This document shows positions 13,001 through 22,071 of a stretch of 64,000 nt of DNA, in pieces. The notes under the pieces were generated by a model that saw only the letters and a list, made by a program, of their open reading frames with translations, did no database searches and had not been told where the DNA came from. The translations under genes and the position numbers were made by a program. How positions within the stretch are numbered: position 1 is the first letter of the stretch; each line of letters starts with the position of its first letter. The stretch comes from Agelas oroides. Taxonomy: Eukaryota > Porifera > Demospongiae > Agelasida > Agelasidae. The stretch spans positions 6,986,655 through 7,050,654 of the forward strand of contig OX422184.1 in assembly GCA_949130485.1 (NCBI GenBank), read 5' to 3'.

Positions 13001-13024
13001 AATGGTCACTTGTTTTCGATGCAT
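7031..13024 (-). CDS. Pmp-repeat beta-helix surface protein with multi-pass membrane C-terminus
   Basis: One uninterrupted frame of 1997 codons. Translation more likely begins at Met22 (ATG at 12,961-12,959), which is followed by a hydrophobic signal peptide ending near WTYG. Residues about 45-220 form a Cys-containing lead domain. Residues about 230-1200 hold some 35-40 imperfect repeats of 22-30 residues with the core FIGNSA..GGGVY, matching the FxxN / GGxx[YF] grammar of chlamydial Pmp repeats and parallel beta-helices. A Cys-rich, N-glycosylation-rich stretch follows, including CPIGFE, ECICD and GLLCGECKEGLSLVLGSSQC. The last ~370 residues contain 8-10 hydrophobic helices, then a short polar tail. 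The likely topology is a very long extracellular helix on a polytopic membrane anchor, as in adhesion or sensing receptors. Ligand and function are unknown. The absence of introns contrasts with the other genes here. A decayed copy of its membrane region lies at 26,558-26,975. Confidence 0.88.
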   Translation of the reverse strand: MHRKQVTITCNLFPSTCSFLTMASNQGVLTLVMTMVLMGLPSWTYGLTLHVRPTSTNTSCPTYPCHTLSEYAKHPGQYFNGSNLTLQFLPGNHTVYVNVTITHIYQLVVLGNIDAVIPTRIVCSSNVGFAFMDISKVRIDGLAFVACSRSHGVRYFYGLYLQSIQTTEIINCTFRDSYRSALGIVNSHVVMKWNNSFISNCRMCSNGGCKPNPLIPFWRPWCLDGDCDNFRGPSCLGGGVYVDKSNLSFTGNNNFIGNSATLGGGVYSRTNSSMNISGNTTFIDNSASDGGGLYLWSSSNVVIGGNTLFLGNTVRWHGGAVYATGNSYMNISENTTFIANSADYGGGVYSQSNMDISGNTTLIGNSANVGGGVYARSNTNLGIIENTKFINNTASDHGGGVYAGSNCSVNIGGNTNFVNNSAHHNGGGVYAQSNTNMTISGNTTFISNSASDHGGGFYIGSVGNGGGVFIGSFSTTNITENTNFFGNSATYGGGVCIDFNCKVYICGNTAFIGNSAVDGGGVHSWANNCVNVGGNTTFIGNSAVDGGGGVSSWFHSNVNITGNTIFIGNSARRNGGGVCLWSKSEVNAGYNSIVDILGGGGEFYAAGNNHMKISESTTFNSNSAHGKGGGVFAGSSNSVTISGSTTFSSNSANHGGGGGFVESYLSLEGNSSFTNCSATLGGAIYVKNTTVKFYGTNVFSANRAEHFGGGLYAPKCSLNLHGYNTFITNSAGTKGGGIYLQQAKISFRGTCLFSDNMALLDGGGIYADGSNLNFNENLTIKNNTAQLGGGIYSDNNTVTIDGYSAVERNVATYYGGGIYTQRSPLNFAGKITFTANSAGEGGGMYATANSILSLNGVSTFIGNRARVSGGGIWLDNSELLLNGSNYFVECVASYEGGAIFTYAAIASLHGSSTFESNSATTGGGIHIRWSIVGIKNNCSFKHNNAVFGGGVFSDNSTFNFNHSSTFKGNQANYTGGGIYAARSVLIFLGVSSLTTNKAARDGGAIYTRDGSVVNLFGLNKYQDNSAGDAGGSISAFQSSFNFAGQSIFNGNKAVEGGGFYAANSTVNFPGENIFIGNAASSHGGGFHVISSTLQLNGSATFIRNSAASGGGMYIDKSTVDTDGSNCYKNNMANSGGGVYARNSAVKFNGKDMFVANLARSKGAAVYISFTTLIFQGSSSFVNNSAEYGSGIYSESSNVTFLPPGSSLHARVSSSCNSYKDDPVNPQNSFINNIALRGGGQYFDLYSNCSLDQTAHVHFQDNHATEFGGAIYAADVSGPSQFLSQQHVPFRSECFFHILSKKKSLNLSKSPLVFQNNSAGVRGSVLYGGLLEKCNLSSDRNTSALELFTVSILHGGRKDDVGYAISSDPTQLCFCNKSELSCGEVTRSKNIYPGQQVLVSVVAIDQSGSAIPTLIHTNIRSGQSLTVSETISYETEGNCTSRNYSITPKNFYNQLELHPTNRSGSTIHLTVNITFKKCPIGFERSNFSGECICDHRIWQYTNSCNIDKQAILRNASRTFWLSVSYNNGTPEGFIHHRYCPLDYCTSRNKHINLNNPDRQCNYNHSGLLCGECKEGLSLVLGSSQCEECSNNYLALLIAFLLAGVFLLILLFLLHLTVAAGTLHGLIFYANIVAANHYIFFLNTSNNPASIFIAWLNLDLGIQTCFYNGLDAYTKTWLEFVFPVYIWVIVGSLVYISHHSITMTKLLGSSPVPVLATLFLLSYAKILRTIIAALSVTILHYPHKSVVVWIHDANVPLAKYIPLVLAALLFLLFLFLPYTLLLLAGQWLQPKSHLCLLSWVKSPKVKAILDTYHAPYKPKHRYWTGLLLLLRCALFIVFAFNVSGDNSINLLATSSTILGILGWFTLSGVVYKNRYLNAVEVSFILNLGILSAATYHVNQSGGSQAAVAYTSVCIAFLTFVGIVVYHVYVRIKSKVEYIKRGIWIQHRNRKFHVNHLNNNNGNPGNLHHQPRPTPMVTHTEVNFHELRSPLDLLPYHEMD

Positions 13025-14446
13025 GTAAGCCTCATATCATTGGTACAACTCAATTATCAGCTGAGGTGTTTTACATTTACTTAGTAGAGTATCAGCACTG
13101 GTATCCCAAGTTACACCCCAAGATGCAACTTAAAGGACCCGCGTAATCAGAGAGTCGGTAGACTCTCTGTAGGGATGGCGCCGACGCGCAATATATGCAA
13201 AAGCCGTATAACTTCACCACAAACACGCTAAAAGCTTATTTAAGCGCCCAGACGTCCTCTTCGAGTGCCTTTGTGATCAGCAAGACTCATATAAGTGGCC
13301 AAAAGCCACGCGGAAGACAGCTAAACGCAAAAGTGTGCAGTAGGGAAAGTGTCATTTTTCGTATTCTTCTCTTTCTTTCTTTCTTGTTAAGACCACTGTG
13401 TTCAACAACGATATCTCACAAACGGTTTAAGTGCTCACCGTCATTTTAGCACGAAACTGATGCTTATCAGAGCGCGCAGCTCTACGACCACTCAGTCTCA
13501 GCGTCTTCATGACTTCAAATTCACCCTGGTCTACAAAAGCCATTCACAACACTCTGAGGCTGCTGACCGTTGCTTAGGACGCCATTTTCTAATTTTGTAC
13601 GCATGCGCAAACGAAGTCTCGTTCCCAGACCAAAGACCACGGTCATTGGTCTGGAAGCGAGAGTACACAAGCGAGCGGGCATGACTGGCACGGTCTTTTC
13701 CTCCCAGCGGCGTTGTGCAAGGCTTATGAACACCACGTAGGTAAGGCGCTGCATTCAACTGCCTACTTGTAGCTACACTAAAAATAGCCTACTCACAGCT
13801 TTAGTGAACTGTAAAGCTAGGATAGTCTCGCGGAGCCAGACTCTCACACGAAAAGGGGGAGAGAGTCTGGTGAGTGGTGACACTCGCATGTTGAGTTGGT
13901 GTTGCACTGTCAGCGAGTCAGTAGGTAATTAAGTAGGTGCGAACAAGTGTGCCATTGACAAGGAAGTCATGGAAGTGACATTGAAGCCAGACCTTCAAAC
14001 ACGCAGCTGCACTAACCCAATTATGGTCAATTATCGGTCCCAGAAATTCCTGGACCAATTTCAATATGCGAGTGTCACCAGACTCTCTCCCGCTTTTCGT
14101 GTGAGAGTCTGGCTCAGTGAGACTAAAGCTAGGATGGTCAGTTGTCAGTATGTCAGATAGTTTTCTGTGCTGCATCTGGTCAGTCGTCATGTGATTGACA
14201 ACTGAATCGTGAAATTGGTTTCACAAAGTTTGGTACGGAGAGTAGTTGGCCCTTCATCAGGTTCTAGCTGGCTATATTGCACATAATTGTTACACTTTTC
14301 TCCAGGGAGGGCAGATATCACACTGGAATCACTACTAAACTGTCAACGCCGCTTCAAGTTCTGGTTTTGTGGTTACACTTGAAATATTCTTCTTAGGCTT
14401 AGGTCAAACTGTAACTGAGATTAACATCAAAAAAAAGCACAGAAAC
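13025..14446. other. Upstream flank of Pmp-type gene; non-coding
   Basis: Probable promoter and 5' flank of the minus-strand gene. A block at about 13,111-13,147 (ACACCCCAAGATGCAACTTA...) recurs at 15,160-15,192, so part of it is repetitive. Two copies of an AGACTCTC..GTGTGAGAGTCTGG inverted motif occur near 13,840-13,872 and 14,080-14,112, probably ends of a small foldback element. No gene recognised. Confidence 0.4.
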
Positions 14447-15056
14447 AAGACTTAAAAAACATTAAAAATGTAAAAAGATGTAGGGATGGCATGCCAAAAA
14501 GTATGCAAACAAGGTAGGGATGATGCATGAAAGCAAAGGTCTACATATTGGCAAAGCCCCATCCCTACATCTTTTTCACACTGCAGTCAGCGTGCTTGAG
14601 AGCTGAATCTGCACCCATCCATGCAGTTATTAACACTGTCCATGAGTGCTTGAGTTTTACACACTGATTACTATGACCAGTCTGCAGCCCACTCGAGCTC
14701 ACTGTCTAGGTTATATACCAGAGGCATATAACAAGGGTACCACTGTCGCTACAAATAGTATGTTGGCAATAAAACTACTAACCTTGGTAGCCACCTACAA
14801 GGCACACATATCTATACACTCATATTAGCCTCGTTCCCAGGCCATGTGGAAGGAGCTAGGAAGTGGCCTGAGAACGAGGCTACAGCCATGAACTGCATTA
14901 CCCATGCACTGTCTAACTGCAGTGTGAAAAAGATGTAGGGATGGGGCTTTGCCAATATGTAGACCTTTGCTTTCATGCATCATCCGTACCTTGTTTGCAT
15001 ACTTTTTGGCATGCCATCCCTACATCTCTTTACATTTTTAATGTTTTTTAAGTCTT
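14447..15056. mobile_element. Foldback element with ~140-bp inverted arms (TGTAGGGATGG family)
   Basis: The left arm (14,447-14,590) and right arm (14,913-15,056) are near-perfect inverted copies that begin with AAGACTTAAAAAACATT and contain GATGTAGGGATGG at both the outer and inner edge of each arm. No coding capacity. A second small palindrome (GCCTCGTTCCCAGGC family, 14,826-14,881) is nested in the spacer. An element of the same design but different arm sequence lies at 20,833-21,421. Confidence 0.75.
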
Positions 15057-15089
15057 TATAATATTACACCCCACTTAAAGGACCAGCGC

Positions 15090-15162
15090 ATTATAATATA
15101 ATATAATATAATATAATACAATACAATATAATAAAATATAATATAATATAATATAATATACA
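15090..15162. repeat. AT-rich (ATAAT)n microsatellite
   Basis: Roughly 70 bp of alternating TATAA/ATAAT pentamers with a few substitutions, between two copies of a 'CACCCCA..ACTTAAAGGACC' block (15,066-15,090 and 15,161-15,190). Confidence 0.8.
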
Positions 15163-15202
15163 CCCCAAGATGCAACTTAAAGGACCCACGTAAATATATA
15201 AG

Positions 15203-15344
15203 TATCACCATAGTACCAAGCTATACCGGAAAATATCACGAGTTTGTTGCCGTCTGTATTGTTACGAGTGCGCAGCACGAGTAACAATGCCAACGGCAAC
15301 AAACGAGTGATATTTTTCCGGTATAGCTTGGTACTATGGTGATA
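15203..15344. mobile_element. Short palindromic MITE
   Basis: TATCACCATAGTACCAAGCT at 15,203 and its inverted copy ending at 15,344 form arms of about 38 bp with few mismatches. The spacer contains a second inverted core (GTTGCCGTCTG / CAACGGCAAC). No coding potential; a MITE-like hairpin element. Confidence 0.65.
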
Positions 15345-15391
15345 ATGATTTTATCGTATGAACCTTCGATTTCATTGCATGTTCAGATGCA

Positions 15392-15505
15392 GCGCACGTG
15401 ACTTGCATTACCTGATACGGATTCTCGCGTGACTTGTAGTACCTGATACGGATTCTCGCGTGACTTGCAGTACTGATAGGGATTCTCGCGTGACTTGTAG
15501 TAAAA
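15392..15505. repeat. Short tandem repeat, ~34-bp unit x ~3.5
   Basis: The unit CGTGACTTGTAGTACCTGAT plus ACGGATTCTCG is repeated head to tail about three and a half times with small indels. Non-coding. Confidence 0.75.
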
Positions 15506-15596
15506 AATACGGCTTTTTATAAAACTGCGTGCAGCTGCAAGGCTTCCCCATTGACTCCCATACATTAGCGTGAGTTAGACGTATGATAATAAATCA

Positions 15597-15885
15597 GGCC
15601 AGAGGAAGCGTTCGACATCCAATCTGAGTTGATATTCGTTAATGGCATGGTGCACTTACCCCAGGAATGAAACTTTGGTATACCAACAACTCTCCCTTCA
15701 CCAGCTACACCACCGTCACCCCTCACAGCGACTCCCGAAGCGATTTTTCCGCTTACGTGACGTCACACGTTCAATATACTACGTATAAAATCATTGCGTG
15801 TATTTAGCGCGCTACCGTGCTTCGGGCTAATATTATGCGCGTAACGCGCGAGTATGAAGCAGGCGAAGGTGTGCCTCGCTATTCA
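15597..15885 (+). repeat. Direct repeat, copy 1 of ~285 bp
   Basis: Starts GGCCAGAGGAAGCGTTCGAC and runs through a TGACGTCA-containing stretch, TTAGCGCGCTACCGTGC, GCGCGTAACGCGCG and an AAGGTGTGCCT end. A second copy with about 90 percent visual identity begins at 16,212. Looks like part of a larger interspersed repeat. Confidence 0.7.
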
Positions 15886-16211
15886 CGATTGATAAACTGA
15901 TGTCTGGCTCCTCCCTTGAGGGTCAAGCTTTTTTAAGAAGCCACAAAACTCTGAACTCTAAGGCTTTCTACTTCAGGTAAATTTGCAGCACAAAACCGGT
16001 TACCCTGATCTCTAAAACCTTCTATTTCAGGTCTTGTGGCTAAGTAGCAGTGAACTTTTCTTCCTAAAGCCTACTAACAAAGATTTAACCTACGTATAGC
16101 ACTGAACTCTAAAGTGTTCGAGCCAAGGTAAACCTGCAGCACTAACTTCTTATGAGCATCTTGGGGTGCGGTTACTTTGCTCGTATAATATAACTAACAT
16201 AATCTAATACA

Positions 16212-16497
16212 TAGGCCAGAGGAAGCGTGGACATCCAATGTGATTTGATGTTCGTTAATGACATGGTGGACTTACCCCAGGAATAAAATCTTGGTACACC
16301 AACAAGTCTCCCTTCAGCAGCTACACCACCGTCACCCCTCACAGCGACTCCCGAAGCAATTTTCCTGCTTACGTGACGTCACGCGTCCAGCATACCCACG
16401 TATAAGCTACGTGTATTGAGCGCGCTACCGTGCCTCGGGCTATATTATGCGCGTAACGCGCGGGTATAAGGCAGGTGAAGGTGTGCCTTGTTACACC
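16212..16497 (+). repeat. Direct repeat, copy 2 of ~285 bp
   Basis: Second copy of the 15,597 block in the same orientation, differing by scattered substitutions and a short deletion around the CGTATAA region. The intervening 16.0-16.2 kb has AACTCTAAAG-type short repeats. Confidence 0.7.
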
Positions 16498-16746
16498 CAT
16501 TTTACTACAGTCTCTCTTAGAAAGTGGAAACACTAACAAACTACCTGCAATAACACTAGCTAATGAGTGAATGGCATTTCAAAAAGAGAAACCATATAAC
16601 TGTATGCTGTCAAAAGTGCGATATGGACCCTAAAGGGTTTAACATTTTATATAGAGAATAGGGTCAGGCTACATGCATTAATTTTATATTCATGCAGTCT
16701 CTTTTTTACTAAGCAGGCTATTCATATCCATATACTTAAAGTGGAG

Positions 16747-17363
16747 CAGGCCCGTAGCCAGGATTTTTAGAAGGGGGGTTACATGGGTGTCTGATTTGCA
16801 TAAGCATGCAAGACTAGGGGAGTCTGGGGGCATGCTCCGCCAGGAAATTTTTAGAAATTAGATGCTGAGATTGCTTCTGAGACCATTTTGGGACAGAAGC
16901 AGAGCCGTAGTAGCTATATATGTGGCTCGCGGAGTATTGCATCCAATTTTTGGCTGTCCATGTTTGCATTTGCTATGCCAGCTGACTTCGAATTTTCACG
17001 ATAGGGTACTGAGGTTGGCAGAACAGCAGGAGGGGGGGGCATCACTAGAAGGACAACTCTCGAGCGCCTGAACTAGCAATTTATTTACGCACATATTTAC
17101 GCGCGTCCTTTCACCGCAGCTGCGTAAACACTAAATAGCTTACGCGCGCGCGTTCCGCGCTGATCCTCCATGAACGAACTTCCATACTGCATGTCGCTGC
17201 AACCAGACTCGTTTGGACAGCGGTGATTCTCAATAGCAGCAAGACTAGTGGACAAACGGTAGGATACTTAAAATGTGCAGTTAAGAGGTGTATATAAAAT
17301 CTTTTGAAAGTCAAAAGGGGGGTTCGAGCGAACCCCCTCGAACCCCCCCTGCCTACGGGCCTG
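16747..17363. mobile_element. Non-autonomous element with CAGGCCCGTAGCCAGG ends
   Basis: Terminal inverted repeats CAGGCCCGTAGCCAGG and CCTGCCTACGGGCCTG are followed internally by a G run and a C run respectively. The 5-bp direct repeat TGGAG flanks both sides (16,742-16,746 and 17,364-17,368), a likely target-site duplication. No transposase is present. Confidence 0.7.
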
Positions 17364-17658
17364 TGGAGAGTAAGCAACAAGAACACATATTTTGACTAAG
17401 GAAAAGGGCAAAGGTGTAGCTAAGCATGGAAGGAGTCTAGTCTCATGCCCATAAAGTCTGGGTACAAGACTACAATGAATTCTTTTGAACCAAATTCACA
17501 ACACATACCTGTCATACACACGCAGAGATAATATCCGTCCGTCATACACAAATAAACACAAATAAACGTGTGCACTTTACCAGATGATGAATCCAATTAT
17601 CAATGCTCTTAATTTGTCTGACTATAGCACAGTCTTAGTCCTACTCTCATGGGGTCAC

Positions 17659-17950
17659 ACGTGAAAAGTGAGATGTTGAGTAACAGACACACAGACCAAG
17701 TACTGTAACCCTCGCTGGGCATGCGCGCCGAGGGTTAACTAGGATCTGGAGATCTGGTATTTAATTATGATATAATCACTGCCGGATACCTTGTTCTAGT
17801 TTCATCTTGGGCATTAGAGCCAGTGTGAATTTCTACTAATTCACCTAGCTCTCAGTCTCCAGATCCTAGTTAACCCTCGGCGCGCATGCGCAGCGAGGGT
17901 TACAGTACTTGGTCTGTGTGTCTGCTACTCAACGTCTCACTTTTCACGTG
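17659..17950. mobile_element. Palindromic MITE, ~290 bp
   Basis: Arms of about 110 bp: the left begins CACGTGAAAAGTGAGA and the right ends TCTCACTTTTCACGTG. Both carry GTAACCCTCGC and CGAGGGTTAACTAGGATCTG. The short spacer is unique. No coding capacity. Confidence 0.75.
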
Positions 17951-18630
17951 ATTATTCGTGCCACAAACGATACTAACCTTCTCAACGGCGGATGAAGGTC
18001 GAAACGTTTAAGCGATTTTCTCTGAAAATGCTTCTTCGTTGCGAAGCTAGAGCGTTTCCTGTTGGTACGGCTACATGATAAGTCGGCCATCTTTTACTCC
18101 GCGGAAAACGCGCATGCGTATGAATCTGGACCACGTGGCTAGCGGCCATTTTGTTCTTGGAAGTTCGATTCTTGGCCATTGGCGGTAAGTATGCCTCCAA
18201 CAAAGGTATGCCCGCAGTGTAAAGCTGCTGTACCTGATTAATTTTCATTTCAAACAGGAAATGTCCCTTCAGCCAATGGCTGGTCCACCAGGGAGTCCTG
18301 TATATACATACAACACCAACAACAAAGGCAAGAAAGGAAACCATACAAGGAAAGAAGGAAGTGATTTATACAATACCGCAAACAGGAAGTAGCAAAATAA
18401 AATTAAAGAAAAAAAAAACACTCAGGTACTAATACCGCAAAAGTATTGAGTTTTTAAGAGTTTTCGAAATGTCTTAATGCAAGACGGAAGACATGTGAAC
18501 GCTGTGATCATGTCTTTCGATCCAAACGAAAAGCAGAGTGTAATTTGCGAGAGAAAGCTAGACAGTTAGGAATGAATTTATATTGAAAGGCGTGCCATAT
18601 CAACTCGAGAGCAAACATCATATCATATCA
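17951..18630. other. Non-coding, no gene seen
   Basis: The 120-codon minus-strand frame at 17,982-18,344 lacks a recognisable domain and is not supported by splice context. I annotate no gene. Confidence 0.35.
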
Positions 18631-19503
18631 TGGATCATGTAGGATATCCGACTCCCGCGCCGAAATGAAAGGGGGCGTGGCCTACAGGCACGTGGTGCCA
18701 CGCCCACTCTATTCCGCCGATGCGCAAGGCCCACGCCCACCCACTAATGGATGTGCACGTAAAATGGCTGGGAATAGCTTCGTTCCCAGGCCCCGCCCAG
18801 CTTGCAGTACGGAAATTCGAAAAGCGGGGAGAGCCTAGTCTCGTGACCAGCCGGAAAAACCTACGGAAAATCCGTCTGGTAAAGTTGGGCTCGATTCTGG
18901 GGCTTTTCTACTTACGACGGAGTTATTTGAACGTGCCAATCAAATTGTAGCATGTCCAATTACTGGGGCGGCCCACTGGCGCCCTAGCGCTTGTGCGGAT
19001 GCTAATTGGTGATAATTGAAGCCATGTAGAGGTGTGAACGTCCATATATGGTCAGCGCCGGCCGCGTTCAAACCCTGCTGACGTGTGCAAAAGCCCAAGA
19101 AAGGCGCGCGCAATGTTACCGGACGGATTTTCCGTAGGTTATTTCCGGCTGGGCACGAGACTACCTTTTACCATCCTTTCTATCCTGACGTCACTCACGT
19201 GAGAGAAGATACCAGGCCCTCTCCCGCTTTTCAGTGCTAATAGCGACGGAAAGCTGGGCGGGGCCTGGGAACGAAGCTATTCCCAGCCATTTTACGTGCA
19301 TATCCTTTACCGTATAATTGCTGTTCTTTTTTGCACCTGTTAGTGATTGCACATGCGTGCAAGTCTGGTTAATATTAACCTTTTCATTAGTGGGTGGGCG
19401 TGGGCCTTGCGCATCGGCGGAATAGAGTGGGCGTGGCACCACGTGCCTGTAGGCCACGCCCCCTTTCATTTCGGCGCGGTAGTCGGATATCCTACATGAT
19501 CCA
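18631..19503. mobile_element. Long inverted-repeat element, ~870 bp
   Basis: Arms of roughly 150-190 bp, inverted, beginning GGATCATGTAGGATATCCGA and containing GGGGGCGTGGCCTACAGGCA and the GCTTCGTTCCCAGGCC motif. An inner inverted pair (near 18,833-18,885 and 19,110-19,165, around ACGGAAAATCCGT) suggests nested palindromes. No protein gene. Confidence 0.7.
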
Positions 19504-19523
19504 ACATGATGATGATAATAATT

Positions 19524-20025
19524 CAGGGCCGTAGCCACCGGTCCGGTTAGTCCGGTTTCAACCGGACCACTTTTTCCCTCACCCATGGCTTGCTTGGCGT
19601 CGCCAAATAGGCCAATGCTCGGCAAACGCCCATGGCACGCACACAGCGTGGTGACATGTTGCAACAAAATACGAGATGGCTGCGAACAGTGCGAAAGACC
19701 GAGTCTTCCAACAATTTTCCATTCTTCCAACCGAACGATCTGCGAAGGGTGTGGCTTGTGAGATTAGCGAACGATCGGAAAGTCGAAACCATGCAGTGCT
19801 ATATGGCGCAACGGGCAGAAAGGGTAGATGTTCATGCATGTAAAACTCTGTCGTCTGGCCTCCGAGAAGCATCGTTTTGGCCCAAAAATGGTCTCAGAAG
19901 CAACCTCATAGCCTCTAAATTCCAAAAATTTTCTGGGGGAGCATGCCCCCAGACCCCCCTAGCTGTTGTGTGCTTACGCACGCACCACTAACCTGACCAC
20001 TCCAAATTTCATGGCTACAGCCCTG
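19524..20025. mobile_element. hAT-like non-autonomous element, copy 1
   Basis: Ends are CAGGGCCGTAGCCACCGG and TGGCTACAGCCCTG. The ~500-bp body is nearly identical to a copy in an EPS8 intron at 42,109-42,613. CAGGG termini and the 7-8 bp direct repeat around the second copy fit the hAT superfamily. No transposase frame is intact; the overlapping frames at 19,547-19,991 are equally open in both copies but show no known domain. Confidence 0.65.
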
Positions 20026-20214
20026 TGATACTATTGTTCACGAGACAGTGATCGATTCTAGTTAACACACAAGTACCTACAATCACATGCACTGCTGCAC
20101 CAAGGGTTTGGCACTTCTGTGCCTTTCATTACAAAGTTACTCGAGCACAGTGGAATAATGATAGCATCAGATCTCTGAAAATTAGTCTATTCCCTTTCTA
20201 TTACCTACACAGAG

Positions 20215-20777
20215 GCGTAGGAAAGACTGTTTGATTGGGGGGGGGGGGGCACAGTTTTTAATTCGTAGTACAGGACATATAGAGTGGGTGTGGCACAACT
20301 GAAAACTTGGGGAGGGGGCACATGCCCCCGGTGCCCCCATTTCTCACCTTTTTCTCTGACTTTGACTTAGGTTTAAGGTCTGTCAGGTCTGGAGCATGTT
20401 AAAAATCTGAGCCTCATGCGCCTCGCGCTTTGCGCTCGCCACACCCTCCCCATCGAACATGCCAGCTTGGTATCCGCTTCGGCTGGATCCTTGGCAGCTC
20501 AGCCTTAAGTACTCGAACTCACCCACTGAGTTGCCGAGTGACTCGGTAGCTCAGTTTGTTAGAGCATGGCAGGCCATTTGCCAGGTCGCGGGTTCGAGTC
20601 CCTCCCTGAGTCACTGTCTTTTTTTCCCCTCTTTATTTTCTCTTCTTTATTTCTCACCTTTTTCTCTGACTTTGACTTAGGTTTAAGGTCTGACTGTCAG
20701 GTCTAGAGCATGTTAAAAATCTGAGCCTCATGCGCCTCACACTTCGCACTCACTGCACACCCCCCTATGCCTATGAC
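20215..20777. mobile_element. Repeat with GGCGTAGG-type ends enclosing a tRNA-like SINE
   Basis: Left end AGAGGCGTAGGAAAG and right end CCTATGCCTATG are weak inverted copies next to a G run and a C run, as in the 23,144 and 48,313 elements. Inside, a ~90-bp block beginning TTTCTCACCTTTTTCTCTG occurs twice (about 20,340 and 20,651) flanking the tRNA-like sequence at 20,540-20,613. Confidence 0.5.
20540..20613 (+). repeat. tRNA-like head (SINE or tRNA pseudogene)
   Basis: Folds as a tRNA cloverleaf: acceptor GACTCGG/CTGAGTC (6 of 7 pairs plus one G-T), D stem GCTC/GAGC, anticodon stem TGGCA/TGCCA, T arm with GGTTCGAGTCC (B box). The A box is TAGCTCAGTTTG. A run of seven T starts at 20,619, a Pol III terminator. 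Position 33 of the anticodon loop is G instead of the universal T, so a working tRNA is unlikely; a tRNA-derived SINE head or pseudogene fits better. Confidence 0.6.
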
Positions 20778-20832
20778 TAGCTACAAAGAACTGGCAAGCT
20801 CTAATGCATACTGTGGCACACATATACCTAAA

Positions 20833-21421
20833 GTCACAAAAAAGTTTTCCGAATGAAAACAAGCGCATGTAGGGATGGAACCCTCAAAAACCAGCCAAAC
20901 AAGATGGGAACGACACCACAATACATTCACACCATCCCTACATCTTGTAGTTGTGTGCATAGGAGGGTTGTGGAAGGCAGTGGGGAGGGTAGTGCTGGGT
21001 GTTTAGTGCATGTTGATGTGCATGGAGAGTGTGCTATGTTGTAGGTGGCTGCAATGTAGTTGCTACTGAGCATGGCAGGTATAGTCTGTCTTCTATGCAG
21101 AAACTGTGAGCAGTGCTGGATCTGTACGGTATGTTGCAGTTTAAGTTATGTTGTGAAATTTGCTGAATGTGGCAGATATGCATTGTCTTCTAGCTATGTG
21201 GAAAGCTGTGGACTGAGCAGTGCTGAGTACCATGTTCATTTAGTGGGTGTGAATAGGCTAAGTGCATGTAGAGAGTTTTCTGGTGTGCATAGTTGGCAAA
21301 ATGGCACAAGATGTAGGGATGGTGTGAATATGTTGTGGTGTCGTTCCCATCTTGTTTGGCTGGTTTTTGAGGGTTCCATCCCTACATGGGCTTGTTTTCA
21401 TTTGGAAAACTATTTTGTGAC
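20833..21421. mobile_element. Foldback element with ~115-bp inverted arms (TGTAGGGATGG family)
   Basis: The left arm starts GTCACAAAAAAGTTTTCC and the right arm ends GGAAAACTATTTTGTGAC. Both carry TGTAGGGATGG at two places bounding an inner segment with CAAACAAGATGGGAACGAC. Same architecture as 14,447-15,056. The ~350-bp spacer includes an open plus-strand frame without a known domain. Confidence 0.72.
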
Positions 21422-21892
21422 TTGTTCCTGCTCTTTTTTTTTTAGAATGGCAAGAGAGAAGAGAGGTGGGAAAGGAAGGCGAGGGGAAGATGCATGGTCT
21501 GTAAAGTAGGAAAGCATAGAACTGTGTTGTTCACAAAGAACAAAGAATCATCATACATTCAAATGCTTCCAAGTGAAATTGTAAATTTATCTATGGGGTT
21601 TAGAAGCCCAAGCAAAGCCTCATAAAACCCAAGTGCAAAGCACATTAGTTTTGTGAGGCTTTGCATGCAGGCTTATAAATCAAATAGATCCCAACGCTGT
21701 GGTGTCAAACTGATTTAGACTATAGCTACTCACTGTAAAACTGTTGCTGTAGTGGTGGCTTACAACTCAATACTACATGTATGTGAGCTCTGTGGGGACA
21801 AAGTCTGCAGAGTTTTTCCGTGAACCCATAGTAATCCACATGAAGTGAGTGGGAGCTGAACAACTGCCAGTTTCTGCGACCGCCTCCTTTAG

Positions 21893-22071
21893 TCCAGACG
21901 TTTTTGAATGAAGCCAACATTGACTTGGAGCTATTAGCTGCACTAGAGCAGTTGGAGGACCAAGCTGCCAATAGGCTGCTAATTGCTGTGTTGGAGGAAT
22001 ATGAAGATTCAGGCACAACACAAAAGGAGGATGTTAAGAAGACCCAGCCAAAATGCTACCATCAACTCTAA
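21893..22071 (+). CDS. Possible terminal exon of an unrecognised gene
   Basis: Downstream of a good acceptor (CCTCCTTTAG) the plus strand is open for 58 codons with coding-like composition: acidic, helix-forming, including NEANIDLELLAALEQLED and AVLEEYEDSG, ending in TAA at 22,069. AATAAA follows at about 22,153. A candidate first exon with a T-rich leader starts at 21,447 (MAREKRGG...). I do not recognise the protein. Chance openness of a short stretch cannot be excluded. Confidence 0.28.

Noticed and set aside
7031..13024. Bacterial contamination or a chlamydial Pmp autotransporter
   Set aside because: There is no C-terminal autotransporter barrel; instead there are many membrane helices and N-glycosylation sites, a local broken paralogue, and spliced animal genes on the same contig.
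19547..19991. Transposase gene in the 19.5-kb hAT-like element
   Set aside because: Frames of 80-120 codons on both strands overlap and show no hAT, BED or DDE motifs.
20540..20613. Functional tRNA gene
   Set aside because: Anticodon-loop position 33 is not T, the T stem has a mismatch, and it sits inside a repeated block; better read as SINE-derived.
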